A stretch of DNA of 64,000 nucleotides from Thermoanaerobaculia bacterium. GTDB lineage: Bacteria > Acidobacteriota > Thermoanaerobaculia > Multivoradales > Multivoraceae. This document shows, piece by piece, positions 36,881-47,027 of this stretch (the first letter of the stretch is position 1; each line of letters starts with the position of its first letter). The DNA lies in contig JAJEHN010000025.1 of the NCBI GenBank assembly GCA_022823665.1, positions 124,001 through 188,000 on the forward strand, given 5' to 3'. The notes below the pieces were generated by a model. The model made no database searches and was not told the DNA's origin. It saw nothing but the letters and a program-made list of their open reading frames with translations. The position numbers and the translations under genes are program-made.

Positions 36881-37991
36881 GCAGTTCGGCCGTCTTGTTC
36901 CGCTCGATCAGGTCGAAATCGATCTCGACGCCGAGGCCGGGGCCCATCGGGGCGTGAACGTAGCCCTCGGCGTCGACCTCGATGTCCTCGACGAGTCCGT
37001 ACTTCTGCGCGCCCGCCGGCAGCAGGACCTCGAACCACTCGCAGTTGCGGATCGCGGCGCTGAGGTGCAGGTGCGCCACGTTGTTGAGCGAGTTGCCGCC
37101 GTGGTGGATCTCGAAGTTCATGCCGAAACCCTCGGCCAGGTGGGCCGCCTTGAGACAGCCGGTGATGCCGCCCTTGAGCGCGACGTCGCCGCGCAGGTAG
37201 TCCGTCGCCTGGTTGTAGATCCACGGCGCGAACGAGTCGTACCAGGCGCCGGGGAACTCGGTCGCCAGGATCGGGATCCGTAGCTGCTGGCGGAGCTTCG
37301 TGTAGTTGTAGATGTCCTGGTCGCCGAGCGGGTCCTCGTACCACTCGAAATCCAGCTCCTCGAGCAGCTTGCCGACCCGCAGCGCCTGCGGATAGTCGTA
37401 GCCCCAGGTCGAGTCGAGCATCAGCGGGAAGCCGTCCCCCACCGCCTCGCGAACGGCCCGGCAGATCTCCATGTCGTCGCGCCAGACGCGGAAGGGGTGG
37501 ACTTTGTACCCCTGCCAGCCGGCGCCCTGGTACGACAGCGCCTGCTCGACGTACGCCTCGACGCTCGGCTGCTGTTCGGAGCTGGCGTAGGCGGGCAGCT
37601 TGTCCCGGTAGGTGCCGAGCAGCCGGTGGATCGGCTCGCCCGCCGCCTTGCCGGCGATGTCCCACAGCGCCACGTCGACGGCGCCGACGACCCAGGGCTG
37701 AACCACGAGCCGGCGCTCCAGCATCGCGTGGTACAGCTGCTCCCTGGCCAGCGGATCGCGGCCCATCACGACCGGCTTGAGCATCCGCAGCAGCGGCTGC
37801 GCGGCGACGCTCGCTCCCATGCCGAGGAAGGAGTGGCCCTCGATCCCCTCGTCGGTGCGGATCGTCACCAGGGCGAGCTCGCCGACCTGGTTCGGCTTGC
37901 CGGTCGGGTCGAACGAACCCCGTCCCAAGTAGGAATGGGGCGGAATGTCGTTCCAGGCGAAGAGGGTGATGCTGAGGTCGTCGATCTTCAT
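36876..37991 (-). CDS. Enolase-superfamily dehydratase/racemase (MR/MLE family)
   Basis: 371 residues from ATG 37991, with no leader, so cytosolic. The capping domain reads MKIDDLSITLFAWNDI. The barrel has GYKVHPF with its general-base Lys, FPLMLDSTWGYDYPQA and FEWYEDPLGDQD with Asp and Glu metal ligands, ILATEFPGA, and NFEIHHGGNSLNNVAHLH with the His pair. These residues fit acid-sugar or mandelate-type members of the superfamily. It differs from the Tat-leader member at 31100-32347. It converges on the hydrolase gene and may serve the same pathway. Confidence 0.88.
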   Translation of the reverse strand: MKIDDLSITLFAWNDIPPHSYLGRGSFDPTGKPNQVGELALVTIRTDEGIEGHSFLGMGASVAAQPLLRMLKPVVMGRDPLAREQLYHAMLERRLVVQPWVVGAVDVALWDIAGKAAGEPIHRLLGTYRDKLPAYASSEQQPSVEAYVEQALSYQGAGWQGYKVHPFRVWRDDMEICRAVREAVGDGFPLMLDSTWGYDYPQALRVGKLLEELDFEWYEDPLGDQDIYNYTKLRQQLRIPILATEFPGAWYDSFAPWIYNQATDYLRGDVALKGGITGCLKAAHLAEGFGMNFEIHHGGNSLNNVAHLHLSAAIRNCEWFEVLLPAGAQKYGLVEDIEVDAEGYVHAPMGPGLGVEIDFDLIERNKTAELR

Positions 37992-38114
37992 CGGTGGGGG
38001 CTCTCCCTTGAGGTTCCGGCGGTCGCCGCCGGTCGGCCAAGCTAGCAGCCTCGATAGACTCCTCCAGGTCGCTCGGGTCAGATCACCGTGGAATCCCGCA
38101 CCAAAGCACGCTCC

Positions 38115-38288
38115 ATGGGCAAGGCTCTGCTCGCCGTGCTGATCGGCATCCTCATCGGCGCCGGGTTCAACGCGACGCTGGGTGAGAAAGGCGCGGACAC
38201 GCCGGCGCTGGCGTTGCTCGGCGGCGCACTGGCGCTCGCCGTCCTTCTCGTGCAGGCCCGTCGGCGGGCCCGGAAGGCGCAGCCCTAG
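38115..38288 (+). CDS. Possible small two-helix membrane protein
   Basis: A 57-residue frame from ATG 38115 (or 66 residues from GTG 38088) encoding two hydrophobic segments, [15 protein letters not shown] and [17 protein letters not shown], with a basic C-terminus RRRARKAQP. It is divergent from the dehydratase and its stop overlaps the end of the DUF3604 lipoprotein gene by four bases. No family recognised. The two clean transmembrane segments argue that it is real, but the evidence is modest. Confidence 0.45.
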   Translation: MGKALLAVLIGILIGAGFNATLGEKGADTPALALLGGALALAVLLVQARRRARKAQP

Positions 38289-40216
38289 GGCGTGTACCAG
38301 ATCGGCGACGACCAGGCTCGTTCCTGAATCGTCGCGGGGAAGTCCTGCCGCGGAGCGGTGCCGGCGCGCAGCGCGTCCCAGGATGACCAGCGGCAGGTGG
38401 GGTTCTCGAGGACCCGGGCGTAGTAGAAGGAGCGCTGGTTCGAATCGAAGTCCGGGTCGGTCCAGACCGTCTTGAGTTCGCCGGCGCCGACGTCGGTGCT
38501 GGCCGAGCAGTCGCTGAGGTCGACGGACGCGCCGTTGTCGGGGCAGCGATTCGTGGCCGGGTCGACCTCGAGACCGTCGGAGCAGGCGACGTCGTAGACC
38601 ATCTCCGCGGTCTCGCCGTCCGATTCCCATCCCTTCACGATCTGCACGCGCTGGAGCGGTGCGGCCATCGTGTCCCGCATCGCCCAGACGAGGAAGCTCG
38701 GGGCATCGTCGCCGCCGTCGCCGGTGAGGTCGCCGCCCATCGGAACGCCGGTCTCGTACGCCGTCGCGACGAGGTCCGGGTCGTCCAGGTCGAGGCCGGC
38801 GAGCGCCGGACCGCCGAAGAAGCGGACCTTCATCCGCGTACCGGAGGTGGCGAAGGTCTCCTTGCGCCGGAAGGCGTCGAAGATGGACTCGCGGGTGTTC
38901 TCGCCGGCCCAGACGGCGGCGAGGCCCGAGGCGCCGTTCGTGATCGCCGTCGTGAAGGGATAGATGCGGCCCGTGCCGTCATCGATCGGCGCCGCCGCGG
39001 CGGTGGGGTTCTGCAGGTCGGCGCCAGCCGCGGGCTCGCTGGGCACGGAGCCGCGCTGCTCGGCGGTCTGCTGCATCAGGCCCGAGGCGCCCCAGTAGTT
39101 CTCCTCGTCGAACGAGCCGGCGGCGACGTGGGTGTCGGACGAGCCGATGACGCCGAGCTTGTACGGGTTCGACACGCCGCCCGCCTCGATCGTCAGGCCA
39201 CGGCGGAAGGCATCGCGGACGTAGCTGCCCGGCGGCTCGCTCAGGATGCTGGTCGAGACGCGGTACGGCATGATCTCGAAGCCCGCCCACTCGTCGTTCG
39301 GCGACAGCGCCGGATGGGTCTCCGACGTGCCCTTGGTCTGGGTGATCTCGACGATCGGCTCGTTGCGGCTGCGCAGGTCCGAGTAGGCCTGGTCGATCGC
39401 GCCGCCCTCGAAGTACTCGTACTCGAACATCCGGCCCCCGGAGCCGTTCGTGTTGTGGGGGATCGCGATCGCTTCGTAGCCCTGGTCCCGCCACTCGTCC
39501 ATCCGCGCCCAGAGGTCCTCCGGGTTGTAGGAATCGAGCCGCGAGAACGGGATGTCCGGCGCCTCGGCGCCGCGGAAGACGACGTTCCGGTGGAGGTTCT
39601 CGTAGATGCCGCCGGCCCCCGCCGAGGTGTACTCGTAGGCGATGAAGGTCGTGAACACGCCGGGCTCGTAATGGCGGTTCGCCGACGCGGCGATCTCGCT
39701 CCAGGCGGAGCGCACGACGTTCTTGTCGAGATGCTCGCGAATGCCCGGGTCGGCGTCCGCCATGTAGCGCACGTAGGGCTGCATGGCGGCGAAGATGCCC
39801 CGCCGCTCCTGGACGGTCTCCGCGTTGCGGACCGTCTCGGCGGCCGGGTGGTTGTACGCCGCCTGGTCCGGGTCGGTCATCGCCGGCAGCATCCCCAGGT
39901 AGTTCGCGTGGTCGGACACGCCCTGGAAGTCGAGCGGCCGGTCGAGCTTGAGTTCAAAGCCGGCCGGATGCTCGATCGGCTTGCCCTTGGCGAACTCGTA
40001 GGCCTCGTCCGGACCGGCGCGGGTTGCGAAGACGAAGGCGTCGTAGGAGTACTTCGTGTGGACGTGCAGGTCGCCGTAGAAGGCCTGACGGTCCGCGGGG
40101 TTGCCGCTCCCATCGCCGGACGCCCCGGCCGGGGTTGCGGGACCGTCGGCCGAGTCATCGGCCGCGCAGGCGATGGCCAGGAGCACGATCAGGAACAAGA
40201 CGGCGAATCGCTGCAC
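38285..40216 (-). CDS. DUF3604 lipoprotein without propeller
   Basis: 643 residues from GTG 40216, which gives a lipoprotein signal ([20 protein letters not shown]). The frame is open further upstream but would overlap the divergent gene. The DUF3604 core is [16 protein letters not shown] near residue 60, then [34 protein letters not shown] and the ending [12 protein letters not shown]. These give a His/Asp-rich PHP-like site. It lacks the N-terminal propeller of its two paralogues in the window. Predicted to be a lipid-anchored metal-dependent hydrolase of unknown substrate. Confidence 0.88.
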   Translation of the reverse strand: MQRFAVLFLIVLLAIACAADDSADGPATPAGASGDGSGNPADRQAFYGDLHVHTKYSYDAFVFATRAGPDEAYEFAKGKPIEHPAGFELKLDRPLDFQGVSDHANYLGMLPAMTDPDQAAYNHPAAETVRNAETVQERRGIFAAMQPYVRYMADADPGIREHLDKNVVRSAWSEIAASANRHYEPGVFTTFIAYEYTSAGAGGIYENLHRNVVFRGAEAPDIPFSRLDSYNPEDLWARMDEWRDQGYEAIAIPHNTNGSGGRMFEYEYFEGGAIDQAYSDLRSRNEPIVEITQTKGTSETHPALSPNDEWAGFEIMPYRVSTSILSEPPGSYVRDAFRRGLTIEAGGVSNPYKLGVIGSSDTHVAAGSFDEENYWGASGLMQQTAEQRGSVPSEPAAGADLQNPTAAAAPIDDGTGRIYPFTTAITNGASGLAAVWAGENTRESIFDAFRRKETFATSGTRMKVRFFGGPALAGLDLDDPDLVATAYETGVPMGGDLTGDGGDDAPSFLVWAMRDTMAAPLQRVQIVKGWESDGETAEMVYDVACSDGLEVDPATNRCPDNGASVDLSDCSASTDVGAGELKTVWTDPDFDSNQRSFYYARVLENPTCRWSSWDALRAGTAPRQDFPATIQERAWSSPIWYTP

Positions 40217-40328
40217 GGCGGGCCTCCCTTCGGACGGTGAGTGGAAGTCAGTGTAGCGGCGGCGGCCGCGCTGCGACGCTAGGATGAACCGCTCACGACC
40301 TTTTCTGTTCGCCTCGCCTGGAGGAGCC

Positions 40329-43172
40329 ATGGCTCGACAACCTGTCCTGCGCGCCCCCGCTCTGGGCTGTCTCGCCGCCTTCCTCCTGACCGGCTCGCTC
40401 GGCGCACAGACCATCCCGCCGCTGACCGGCGACGACGTCGTCTCCGTGCGCGTGCGGTTCGGGATCACGGACACGGAGCCGCGGTCCTGGGACGGCTCGG
40501 TCGAAGTGACCGGCGGCGACTTGCTGGCTCTGCGGAACTGGAGCGTGCATCCGTCGGAGTCGGTCGACGGCGCGAGCTGGACGATGGCGACCAGGCCCGG
40601 GATGAACTACCCGCGCCGGGTCTACCAGTGGGAGGACCCGAAGGGCACGGTGACCTACCTCCACCACCCCGGCATCGTCGTCGACGTGGCGGCGCGCTCG
40701 GGGACACGGCTCGCCTTCTCGACTCCTCACGGCGACTTCGACCTGCGGCCGTCCGACCTCCGCGTCGGCGAGGAACTCTCCTTCCTCGACGGCGCCGTGC
40801 TGGCCGACCGGGTGGCGCCAGCGGAGCCCTTGTCCTCGCCCGACGTCGAGAGCGACTTCGCGACGATGACGAGCGGCGAGGACGGCGAGCTCTGGGCCGC
40901 CTGGACCGCCTACCGGGACGGCGGCGTCTCGATCATTGCGCGGCGTTTCGACGGCACAAGCTGGCAGCCGCCCATCCCCGTGACCTCCGAACCGGGCGAC
41001 CGCCTGATGCCGAAGCTGGGGCGCGACGGCCGGGGCCGGCCCTGGGTGGTCTGGTCCGAACAGGTCGACGGCAACTTCGACCTCTACGGCCGCTACCTGC
41101 GAAGCGCCGCCGACGGTTCGTGGTCGGCGACCGAACGCCTGACCTACGCGCCTCAGGCCGATATCGAGCACGAGCTGGCCAGCGACGCGGACGGCAACCT
41201 GTGGCTGGTCTGGCAGGGTTTCCGCGACGGCCGCTCCGACATCTTCGCCAGCCGACACGACGGTTCGCGCTGGTCGGCCCCGCAGACCGTCTCGACCTCC
41301 GCGGCCAACGACTGGACGCCCGCCGTCGCCGCCTGCGGAGACGGCCGGGTCCACGTCGCCTGGGACACCTACGACCAGGGCAACTACGACATCCAGTTGC
41401 GGAGTTTCGCCGGCACCGGCTGGAGCGACGTGGTCCCGGTCGCCGACACGCCGAAGTTCGAGGCCCACGTATCGATCGCTTGCGACTCCCGGAACCGGCT
41501 CTGGGCAGCCTGGAACGAAAGCGGCTTCCAGTGGGGCAAGGACTCGGGCTTCGAGATCTACAAGGAGGCGACGCGCCTCTACGAGTGGCGCACGCTTGCG
41601 GTGGCGGCCTGGGACGGCCGCCGCTGGCGGGTGCCCGAAGCCGACGTGAACGAACTGCTCGAACGCGAACTGCCCGAGTACATCCCGGGCTTCAACGACC
41701 TGCCCGTCCTCCAGGCGGACGCCGACGGCCGGATGTGGCTGTTCTTCCGCCACCGCACGATCCGTGCGCGCGACACGCCGGACTTCACGCCGGCTCACCG
41801 CGCCGCCTGGCAGATCTTCGGCACGGCCTACGTCGGCGGTGAATGGACCCGGCCGCTTCACCTGCCCTTCAGCCGTGGCCGCCAGGACGTGCGCTGGGAA
41901 CTGGCCTCGGACGGCCGCGGCAACCTGTTCGCGGCCTGGCCGACGGACAACCGGAACTCCGAGGAGTACCTCTTCGAGCACTCCTCGATCAACGCGGCGA
42001 AGCTGCCCTCACTGACCGGTGAAGCGACGCCGCCGCGACTCGTCGACCCGGAGAGGCGCGCCTACACGACCTACCCGGTGCATCCCAACGAGGCCGAAGA
42101 GGTCGCGCGCATCCGCGCCTACACGATCGAGTCGGAGGGCCGGACCTACCGCATCTACCGGGGCGACACCCACCGCCACACGGAGTTCTCGCACGACGGC
42201 CTGAACGACGGCTCGCTGATGGAGGCTTACCGCTACGCCCTCGACGCCGCCGAACTCGACTTCCTCGGCGTCAGCGAGCACAACAACCGGGGCGGCCAGG
42301 ACATCGAGTACGTCAACTGGCTCCACCCGCAGATCGCAGACATCTTCCGGCTGCCGGGAAGCTTCGTGCCCGTCTACACCTACGAGCGCAGCATCAGCTA
42401 CCCGGGCGGCCACCGGAACATCCTCTCGGCGAAGCGCGGCATGCCGACCCTGCCGATCACCGAGGCGGAGTCTCAGAGCGAGGAAGGCGCCGCGCGACTG
42501 TTCGCGTACCTCCGGGAGCACGACGCGATCTCGATCCCCCACACGTCCGCCACCGGCATGGGCACCGACTGGCGCGACAACGACCCCGAGGTCGAACCGC
42601 TGGTCGAGATCTACCAGGGCGACCGCACCTCGGCCGAGTACGAAGGGGCTCCCCGAGCGGCCACCCGCGAGAAACCGATTGGCCAGCAGGGCGGCTTCCA
42701 GCCTGCCGGCTTCGTCTGGAACGCCTGGGCCAAGGGTTACAAGCTCGGCGTGCAGGCCGCCTCCGATCACATCTCGACCCATATCTCCTACGCCGCCACG
42801 ATCGCCGAGGACTTCTCCGCCGAAGGCCTCCTCGACGCGATGAGAAAGCGCCACTCCTACGCCGCGACGGACAACATCATCCTCGACTACCGGATGCGTG
42901 CGAACGGCCGGGAGTACCTCCAGGGCGACATCGCGGAGGTTTCGGGCCGCTTCGAGCTGGTCGTCAAGGTGATCGGCACCGCCCGCATCGAGCAGATCGA
43001 CATCATCCGCGACCAGACCTTCCTCTACAACCGTCAGAACCTCGAACAGGAGGTCGAACTGACCTTCGTCGACAGCGACGTGACGCCCGGCGAGCACTAC
43101 TACTATGTGCGGGTGATCCAGAAGAACAGGGAGATCGCCTGGTCGTCGCCGATCTGGGTGACAGTCGAGTAG
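40329..43172 (+). CDS. Exported beta-propeller plus DUF3604 protein, paralogue
   Basis: About 947 residues from ATG 40329, preceded by GGAGGAG; an earlier ATG at 40284 is possible. The signal peptide ends LLTGSLGAQ. It has the same architecture as the gene at 4253-7081: propeller-like repeats ([46 protein letters not shown]), then DUF3604 with [46 protein letters not shown] and final [10 protein letters not shown]. It is divergent from the lipoprotein DUF3604 gene and followed 3 bases later by the metal locus. Confidence 0.85.
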   Translation: MARQPVLRAPALGCLAAFLLTGSLGAQTIPPLTGDDVVSVRVRFGITDTEPRSWDGSVEVTGGDLLALRNWSVHPSESVDGASWTMATRPGMNYPRRVYQWEDPKGTVTYLHHPGIVVDVAARSGTRLAFSTPHGDFDLRPSDLRVGEELSFLDGAVLADRVAPAEPLSSPDVESDFATMTSGEDGELWAAWTAYRDGGVSIIARRFDGTSWQPPIPVTSEPGDRLMPKLGRDGRGRPWVVWSEQVDGNFDLYGRYLRSAADGSWSATERLTYAPQADIEHELASDADGNLWLVWQGFRDGRSDIFASRHDGSRWSAPQTVSTSAANDWTPAVAACGDGRVHVAWDTYDQGNYDIQLRSFAGTGWSDVVPVADTPKFEAHVSIACDSRNRLWAAWNESGFQWGKDSGFEIYKEATRLYEWRTLAVAAWDGRRWRVPEADVNELLERELPEYIPGFNDLPVLQADADGRMWLFFRHRTIRARDTPDFTPAHRAAWQIFGTAYVGGEWTRPLHLPFSRGRQDVRWELASDGRGNLFAAWPTDNRNSEEYLFEHSSINAAKLPSLTGEATPPRLVDPERRAYTTYPVHPNEAEEVARIRAYTIESEGRTYRIYRGDTHRHTEFSHDGLNDGSLMEAYRYALDAAELDFLGVSEHNNRGGQDIEYVNWLHPQIADIFRLPGSFVPVYTYERSISYPGGHRNILSAKRGMPTLPITEAESQSEEGAARLFAYLREHDAISIPHTSATGMGTDWRDNDPEVEPLVEIYQGDRTSAEYEGAPRAATREKPIGQQGGFQPAGFVWNAWAKGYKLGVQAASDHISTHISYAATIAEDFSAEGLLDAMRKRHSYAATDNIILDYRMRANGREYLQGDIAEVSGRFELVVKVIGTARIEQIDIIRDQTFLYNRQNLEQEVELTFVDSDVTPGEHYYYVRVIQKNREIAWSSPIWVTVE

Positions 43173-43175
43173 CGG

Positions 43176-43931
43176 ATGGACGCGGTCTGGGTCCTGGTTT
43201 CGGCCGCGGTCGGCATCGGCTTCGTCCACACGCTGATCGGCATCGACCACACGCTGCCGTTCGTCGTCCTCGGCAAGGCGCGCGGGTGGTCGCTGCGCCG
43301 GACGCTGTGGATCACCGGGCTGTGCGGCGGCGGACACGTCGCATCGTCGGTCCTGCTGGGCGGCGCCGGCATCGGGATCGCGATCTTCGCCACCGGGCTC
43401 GACACCGGCGAGGGCTACCACTGGATGAGCGGGCGCGTCGGCGCTTTCGAGACGATCGAAGCGGTCCGCGGCGACCTGGCGGCCTGGGCGCTGGTGGCGT
43501 TCGGCCTGACCTATGCCGGCTGGTCGCTGGCGCGCCGACGCCGGCGGCAGCGCCACGTCCACGCCCATGCCGGCGGGCTCGTCCATGCCCATGAACATCC
43601 CGAGGCGGCCGCCCACGAGCACCCGAAGGCTTCGGCCGCCGGGGTGGCCGGCCTCACCGCCTGGAGCCTGTTCGTCATCTTCGTGCTCGGCCCCTGCGAG
43701 CCACTGATTCCCATCCTCATGGTGCCGGCGTTCCAGGTCGGCCTGTGGGCCGTGATCCCGGTGACCGTTGCCTTCGGTGTGACAACGATCGCGACGATGG
43801 CGGCGGTCGTCGCCCTCGCCTACCGGGGCCTCGAGTTCGTCCGGCTCCCCCGCCTCACGGCGCATGTGCACACTCTGAGCGGCCTCGCCATCGCCGCCTC
43901 GGGGCTCGCCATGATGCTGTTCGCCATCTAG
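43176..43931 (+). CDS. UreH/RcnA-like membrane protein with His-rich loop
   Basis: 251 residues, about six transmembrane helices. GFVHTLIGIDHTLPFVVLGKARGW near the N-terminus resembles the HxxxGxDH motif in the first helix of NicO/RcnA/UreH nickel and cobalt transporters, and FVLGPCEPLIPILMVP lies in a later helix. Between helices is a cytosolic-type loop with eight His (HVHAHAGGLVHAHEH...HEH), as in RcnA. It probably moves a divalent transition metal. It opens the locus with the P-type ATPase, which starts 10 bases after its stop. Confidence 0.85.
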   Translation: MDAVWVLVSAAVGIGFVHTLIGIDHTLPFVVLGKARGWSLRRTLWITGLCGGGHVASSVLLGGAGIGIAIFATGLDTGEGYHWMSGRVGAFETIEAVRGDLAAWALVAFGLTYAGWSLARRRRRQRHVHAHAGGLVHAHEHPEAAAHEHPKASAAGVAGLTAWSLFVIFVLGPCEPLIPILMVPAFQVGLWAVIPVTVAFGVTTIATMAAVVALAYRGLEFVRLPRLTAHVHTLSGLAIAASGLAMMLFAI

Positions 43932-43940
43932 CCGTCCGCC

Positions 43941-46900
43941 ATGGGCGCACCCAATTTCCAGGTTCACAGCGACGACGACGGCCACGGCCATTCGCACAGC
44001 CACGGGCTGCTGCAGCGGATCGGCTACGTCGCGCTCTGCGTCGCGGTCGGCGTCCTGTTGCTGCTCTACCTGCTTGGCGTCGTGCGGACCGTCGCCGGCA
44101 TCGACCTGGCGCTCATCCTCACCCTGGTCGCGGGCTATCCGCTCATCCGCCACGCGATCCTGGATCTGCTCCAGGGGCACTTCTCGTCCCACCTGACGAT
44201 CGCCATCGCCGCGGGCGCGGCGGTCTGGATCGGCGAGTACTTCGCCGCCGCCGAGGTCATGTTCATCATGCTGATCGGCGAGGGGATCGAACACTGGACG
44301 GTCGACCGCGCGAAGGGGGCGATCGCCGGCTTCGTCGCCAGCCAGCCCGAACAGGCGCGAGTGCTGCGCGACGGCGGCGAGGAACTCGTCCCGCTGGAGG
44401 AGGTCGAGATCGGCGACGTGGTGCGGGTGCTCGCGGGCGAGCGCGTGCCGGTGGACGGGATGATCGAACGCGGCGAGTCGTCCGTCGACCAGAGCAGCGT
44501 CACGGGCGAACCGCTGCCGGCCCAGCTCGGCGTCGGCGACGCGGTGTGGAGCGGCAGCCTGAACGAGTACGGCGTGCTCGACATCCGCTCCGAGCGCACC
44601 GGCAGCGACACGACGGTCGCCCGGATCGCCAGCCTGATCGAGGACGCGCAGAGCCGGCGGGCGCGTGTCGTCCGCACGGCGGACAAGCTGGCCCGCTACT
44701 TCCTGCCCGCGGTGCTGGTCGCGGCCGGCGGGATCTACCTGTTCACCGGCGAGATGATGCGCACGGTGGCGGCGTTGATCGTCGCCTGTCCCTGCGCCCT
44801 GGTGCTCGCGACGCCGGCGGCGATGGCTTCCGCGATTGCCCGGCTGGCTCGCGAGGGCGCCCTGGTCAAGGGCGGCGACGTGATCGAGTCGCTGTCGCGC
44901 ATCGACGCCTGCGTGCTGGACAAGACGGGCACGCTGACCTGCGGGCGTCCGGCGCTGACCGCCATCGCGCCCGCCGGCGGCATGGCCGAGGATCGCCTGC
45001 TCCGACTCGCCGCGAGCGCCGAGTTGACCTCGGAGCACCTGCTCGGCCGAGCGCTCGTCGCCGAGGCCCGGGAGCGGCAACTCGACCTTGCCGAGCCCGA
45101 GAACTTCAGGCTCCATCCGGGCCGCGGCGTGACGGCTACCGTCGACGGGCACGAGATCGCGGTCGGCAACCAGGCGCTGCTGGCGGAGGTCGTCGGCGAA
45201 GACCAGATCGGGGCCGTCGCCGAGAGCGTCGTGCCGACTCCCGGTAGCGGCGAAACGCGGCTCGCCGTCGCCGTCGACGGCGCGCTGGCCGGCGCGCTGG
45301 CCCTCGCCGATCCACTACGCGACGAAGCCCCCGACGCGGTCGCCGACCTCCGGCAGACCGGAGTGGAACCGATCGTCATGCTGACCGGCGACGCCGAGGG
45401 GACGGCGCGCACGATCGGCCGCCGCACCCGCATCGACCAGGTCCACGCCCAACTATTGCCCGAAGACAAGGTCCGCCGGCTCGGCGAGCTCTCCCGCGGC
45501 GACCGCAACGTCCTCATGGTCGGCGACGGGATCAACGACGCGCCCTCCCTGGCCGCCGCGTCCGTGGGCGTCGCGATCGGCCACGGCGCCGCCGACCTCT
45601 CGGCCGAGGCGGCCCAGGTCGTCCTGCTCCCCGACCGGCTCGACTACCTGGCGCCCCTGCTCCGCTACTCGCGGCGCGTCGTCGCCCGGATCCGCAGCAG
45701 CATCCTGATCTTCGCCTTCGGGATCAACTTCGTCGCTGTCGGCTTCGCCGCCTTCGGCTGGCTGCCCCCGGCCGCGGCGGCGATCGTCCACCAGGCCGCG
45801 TCGCTGCTCGTCATCCTGAACTGCGTCCGGCTGCTCTACGAAGGCCGGGCGGTGGCAGCCCGCGAAGACCGGGGTTTTGGCCGCTTCCGCATTCTGGCCG
45901 GTCCGGTCGACGGGCTGGCCGCCGGCTGGAAGGCCTTCAACGCAGGCCGCCGCGCGACGGTTCATCGCATCGAACACGCGCTCGAAGACAGTCCGGCGCG
46001 GATCCGGTCCGCGGCGCCCCGGCTGCTGCGCGCGGCGCCGTTCGCGCTCGCCGCGGTCTGGGCCGCGAGCGGCCTGCGCATGATCGATCCCCAGGAAGTC
46101 GGACTCGTGCAGCGCTTCGGCCAACACGTCGGCGGTGAACTCGGTCCGGGCCCGCACCTGCGCTGGCCGTGGCCGGTCGATCGGGTGACCAGGGTCGAAC
46201 CGGACCGCCTGCGGATGGCCGCAGTCGGCTCGCCGCGGGGAGCCGTTGCGGGCGAAACCGGCGCCCCGACAAGCTACGAGTGGAACGTCCGCCACGCCGG
46301 TTTCGACGACACGCCGCCGCTCGAGCGCCTGATGCTGACCGGCGACGAAAACCTGGTCGAGGTCGCGGCCCGGATCCACTACCGGGTCGCCGACGCTGCC
46401 GCCTTCGCCTTCGCCACGGCCGATCCGGCGCTCCTGGTCGAAGCGAGCGCGGAGCGGTCACTGCGCACGGTGCTCGCCGGCCACTCCCTCGACGACGTGC
46501 TGACCGGCAGGCGCGACGGCATCGAGAAGGCCTGGCACGCCCATCTCGCGGCGCTGCTCGAGAGCCTCGGCGCCGGCGTCGAGGTCGTGAGCGCGACGGT
46601 GCAGGACGCCCACCCGCCGCTCGACGTCGTCGACGCGTTTCGCGATGCGGCGAGCGCACTCGAAGAGCGGGAGACCCTGATCGACGAGGCCGAGGGCTAC
46701 GCGCTGGAGCGCCTGCCGATCGCGCGCGGCGAGGCGCGGCGGCAACTCCTCGAAGCCGAGGCCTACCAGAACCGACGCGTCGAGGCCGGCCGCGGCGAGA
46801 GCGAGCGCTTCGAGCTGCGCGCCGGAGCGTACCGGCGCGCGAACGACCTGCACCGCTTCCGGCTCCAGCTCCAGACGATCGAAGGCTCGCTCGCCGGCAA

Positions 46901-47027
46901 ACCGAAACTGATCACCGACGCGACCGGCGGTCGCAAGCGCTTCGTCTTCGTCGACGAAACGCCGGACCGCCTTCTCGATGTCTTCGTTCCTCCACCGGGT
47001 CCGTCCCAGAACGAGGTAGAGCAATGA
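43941..47027 (+). CDS. P1B-type metal ATPase fused to an HflK-like SPFH domain
   Basis: 1028 residues. Residues 1-22 carry five His in place of a ferredoxin-like metal-binding domain. The ATPase (about 25-640) has actuator TGE 188-190, CPC at 283-285 in the ion helix, DKTGT at 327-331 and GDGIND at 528-533. The nucleotide-domain HP motif reads SEHLL, so Pro is missing. The last core helix has HQAAS instead of the usual Zn/Cd or Cu signatures. Residues from about 695 form an extra helix (LRAAPFALAAVWAASGLRMI) followed by DPQEVGLVQRFGQHVGG..GPGPHLRWPWPVD, LTGDENLVEVAARIHYRV and a helical tail, which is the HflK order. Metal and direction are unknown. Its stop overlaps the next start by ATGA. 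Confidence 0.9.
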   Translation: MGAPNFQVHSDDDGHGHSHSHGLLQRIGYVALCVAVGVLLLLYLLGVVRTVAGIDLALILTLVAGYPLIRHAILDLLQGHFSSHLTIAIAAGAAVWIGEYFAAAEVMFIMLIGEGIEHWTVDRAKGAIAGFVASQPEQARVLRDGGEELVPLEEVEIGDVVRVLAGERVPVDGMIERGESSVDQSSVTGEPLPAQLGVGDAVWSGSLNEYGVLDIRSERTGSDTTVARIASLIEDAQSRRARVVRTADKLARYFLPAVLVAAGGIYLFTGEMMRTVAALIVACPCALVLATPAAMASAIARLAREGALVKGGDVIESLSRIDACVLDKTGTLTCGRPALTAIAPAGGMAEDRLLRLAASAELTSEHLLGRALVAEARERQLDLAEPENFRLHPGRGVTATVDGHEIAVGNQALLAEVVGEDQIGAVAESVVPTPGSGETRLAVAVDGALAGALALADPLRDEAPDAVADLRQTGVEPIVMLTGDAEGTARTIGRRTRIDQVHAQLLPEDKVRRLGELSRGDRNVLMVGDGINDAPSLAAASVGVAIGHGAADLSAEAAQVVLLPDRLDYLAPLLRYSRRVVARIRSSILIFAFGINFVAVGFAAFGWLPPAAAAIVHQAASLLVILNCVRLLYEGRAVAAREDRGFGRFRILAGPVDGLAAGWKAFNAGRRATVHRIEHALEDSPARIRSAAPRLLRAAPFALAAVWAASGLRMIDPQEVGLVQRFGQHVGGELGPGPHLRWPWPVDRVTRVEPDRLRMAAVGSPRGAVAGETGAPTSYEWNVRHAGFDDTPPLERLMLTGDENLVEVAARIHYRVADAAAFAFATADPALLVEASAERSLRTVLAGHSLDDVLTGRRDGIEKAWHAHLAALLESLGAGVEVVSATVQDAHPPLDVVDAFRDAASALEERETLIDEAEGYALERLPIARGEARRQLLEAEAYQNRRVEAGRGESERFELRAGAYRRANDLHRFRLQLQTIEGSLAGKPKLITDATGGRKRFVFVDETPDRLLDVFVPPPGPSQNEVEQ

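Noticed and set aside
43176..43931. Assignment of the carrier as a urease accessory protein
   Set aside because: No urease or nickel-enzyme genes are present; the His-rich loop and neighbours fit a general metal carrier better.
42009..45152. A 1047-codon antisense frame over the DUF3604 and ATPase genes, and similar very long antisense frames at 10247-13432 and 4883-7096
   Set aside because: They mirror the codon positions of well-supported genes in high-G+C DNA, have low-complexity Arg/Val/Asp-rich translations and show no recognisable motif.
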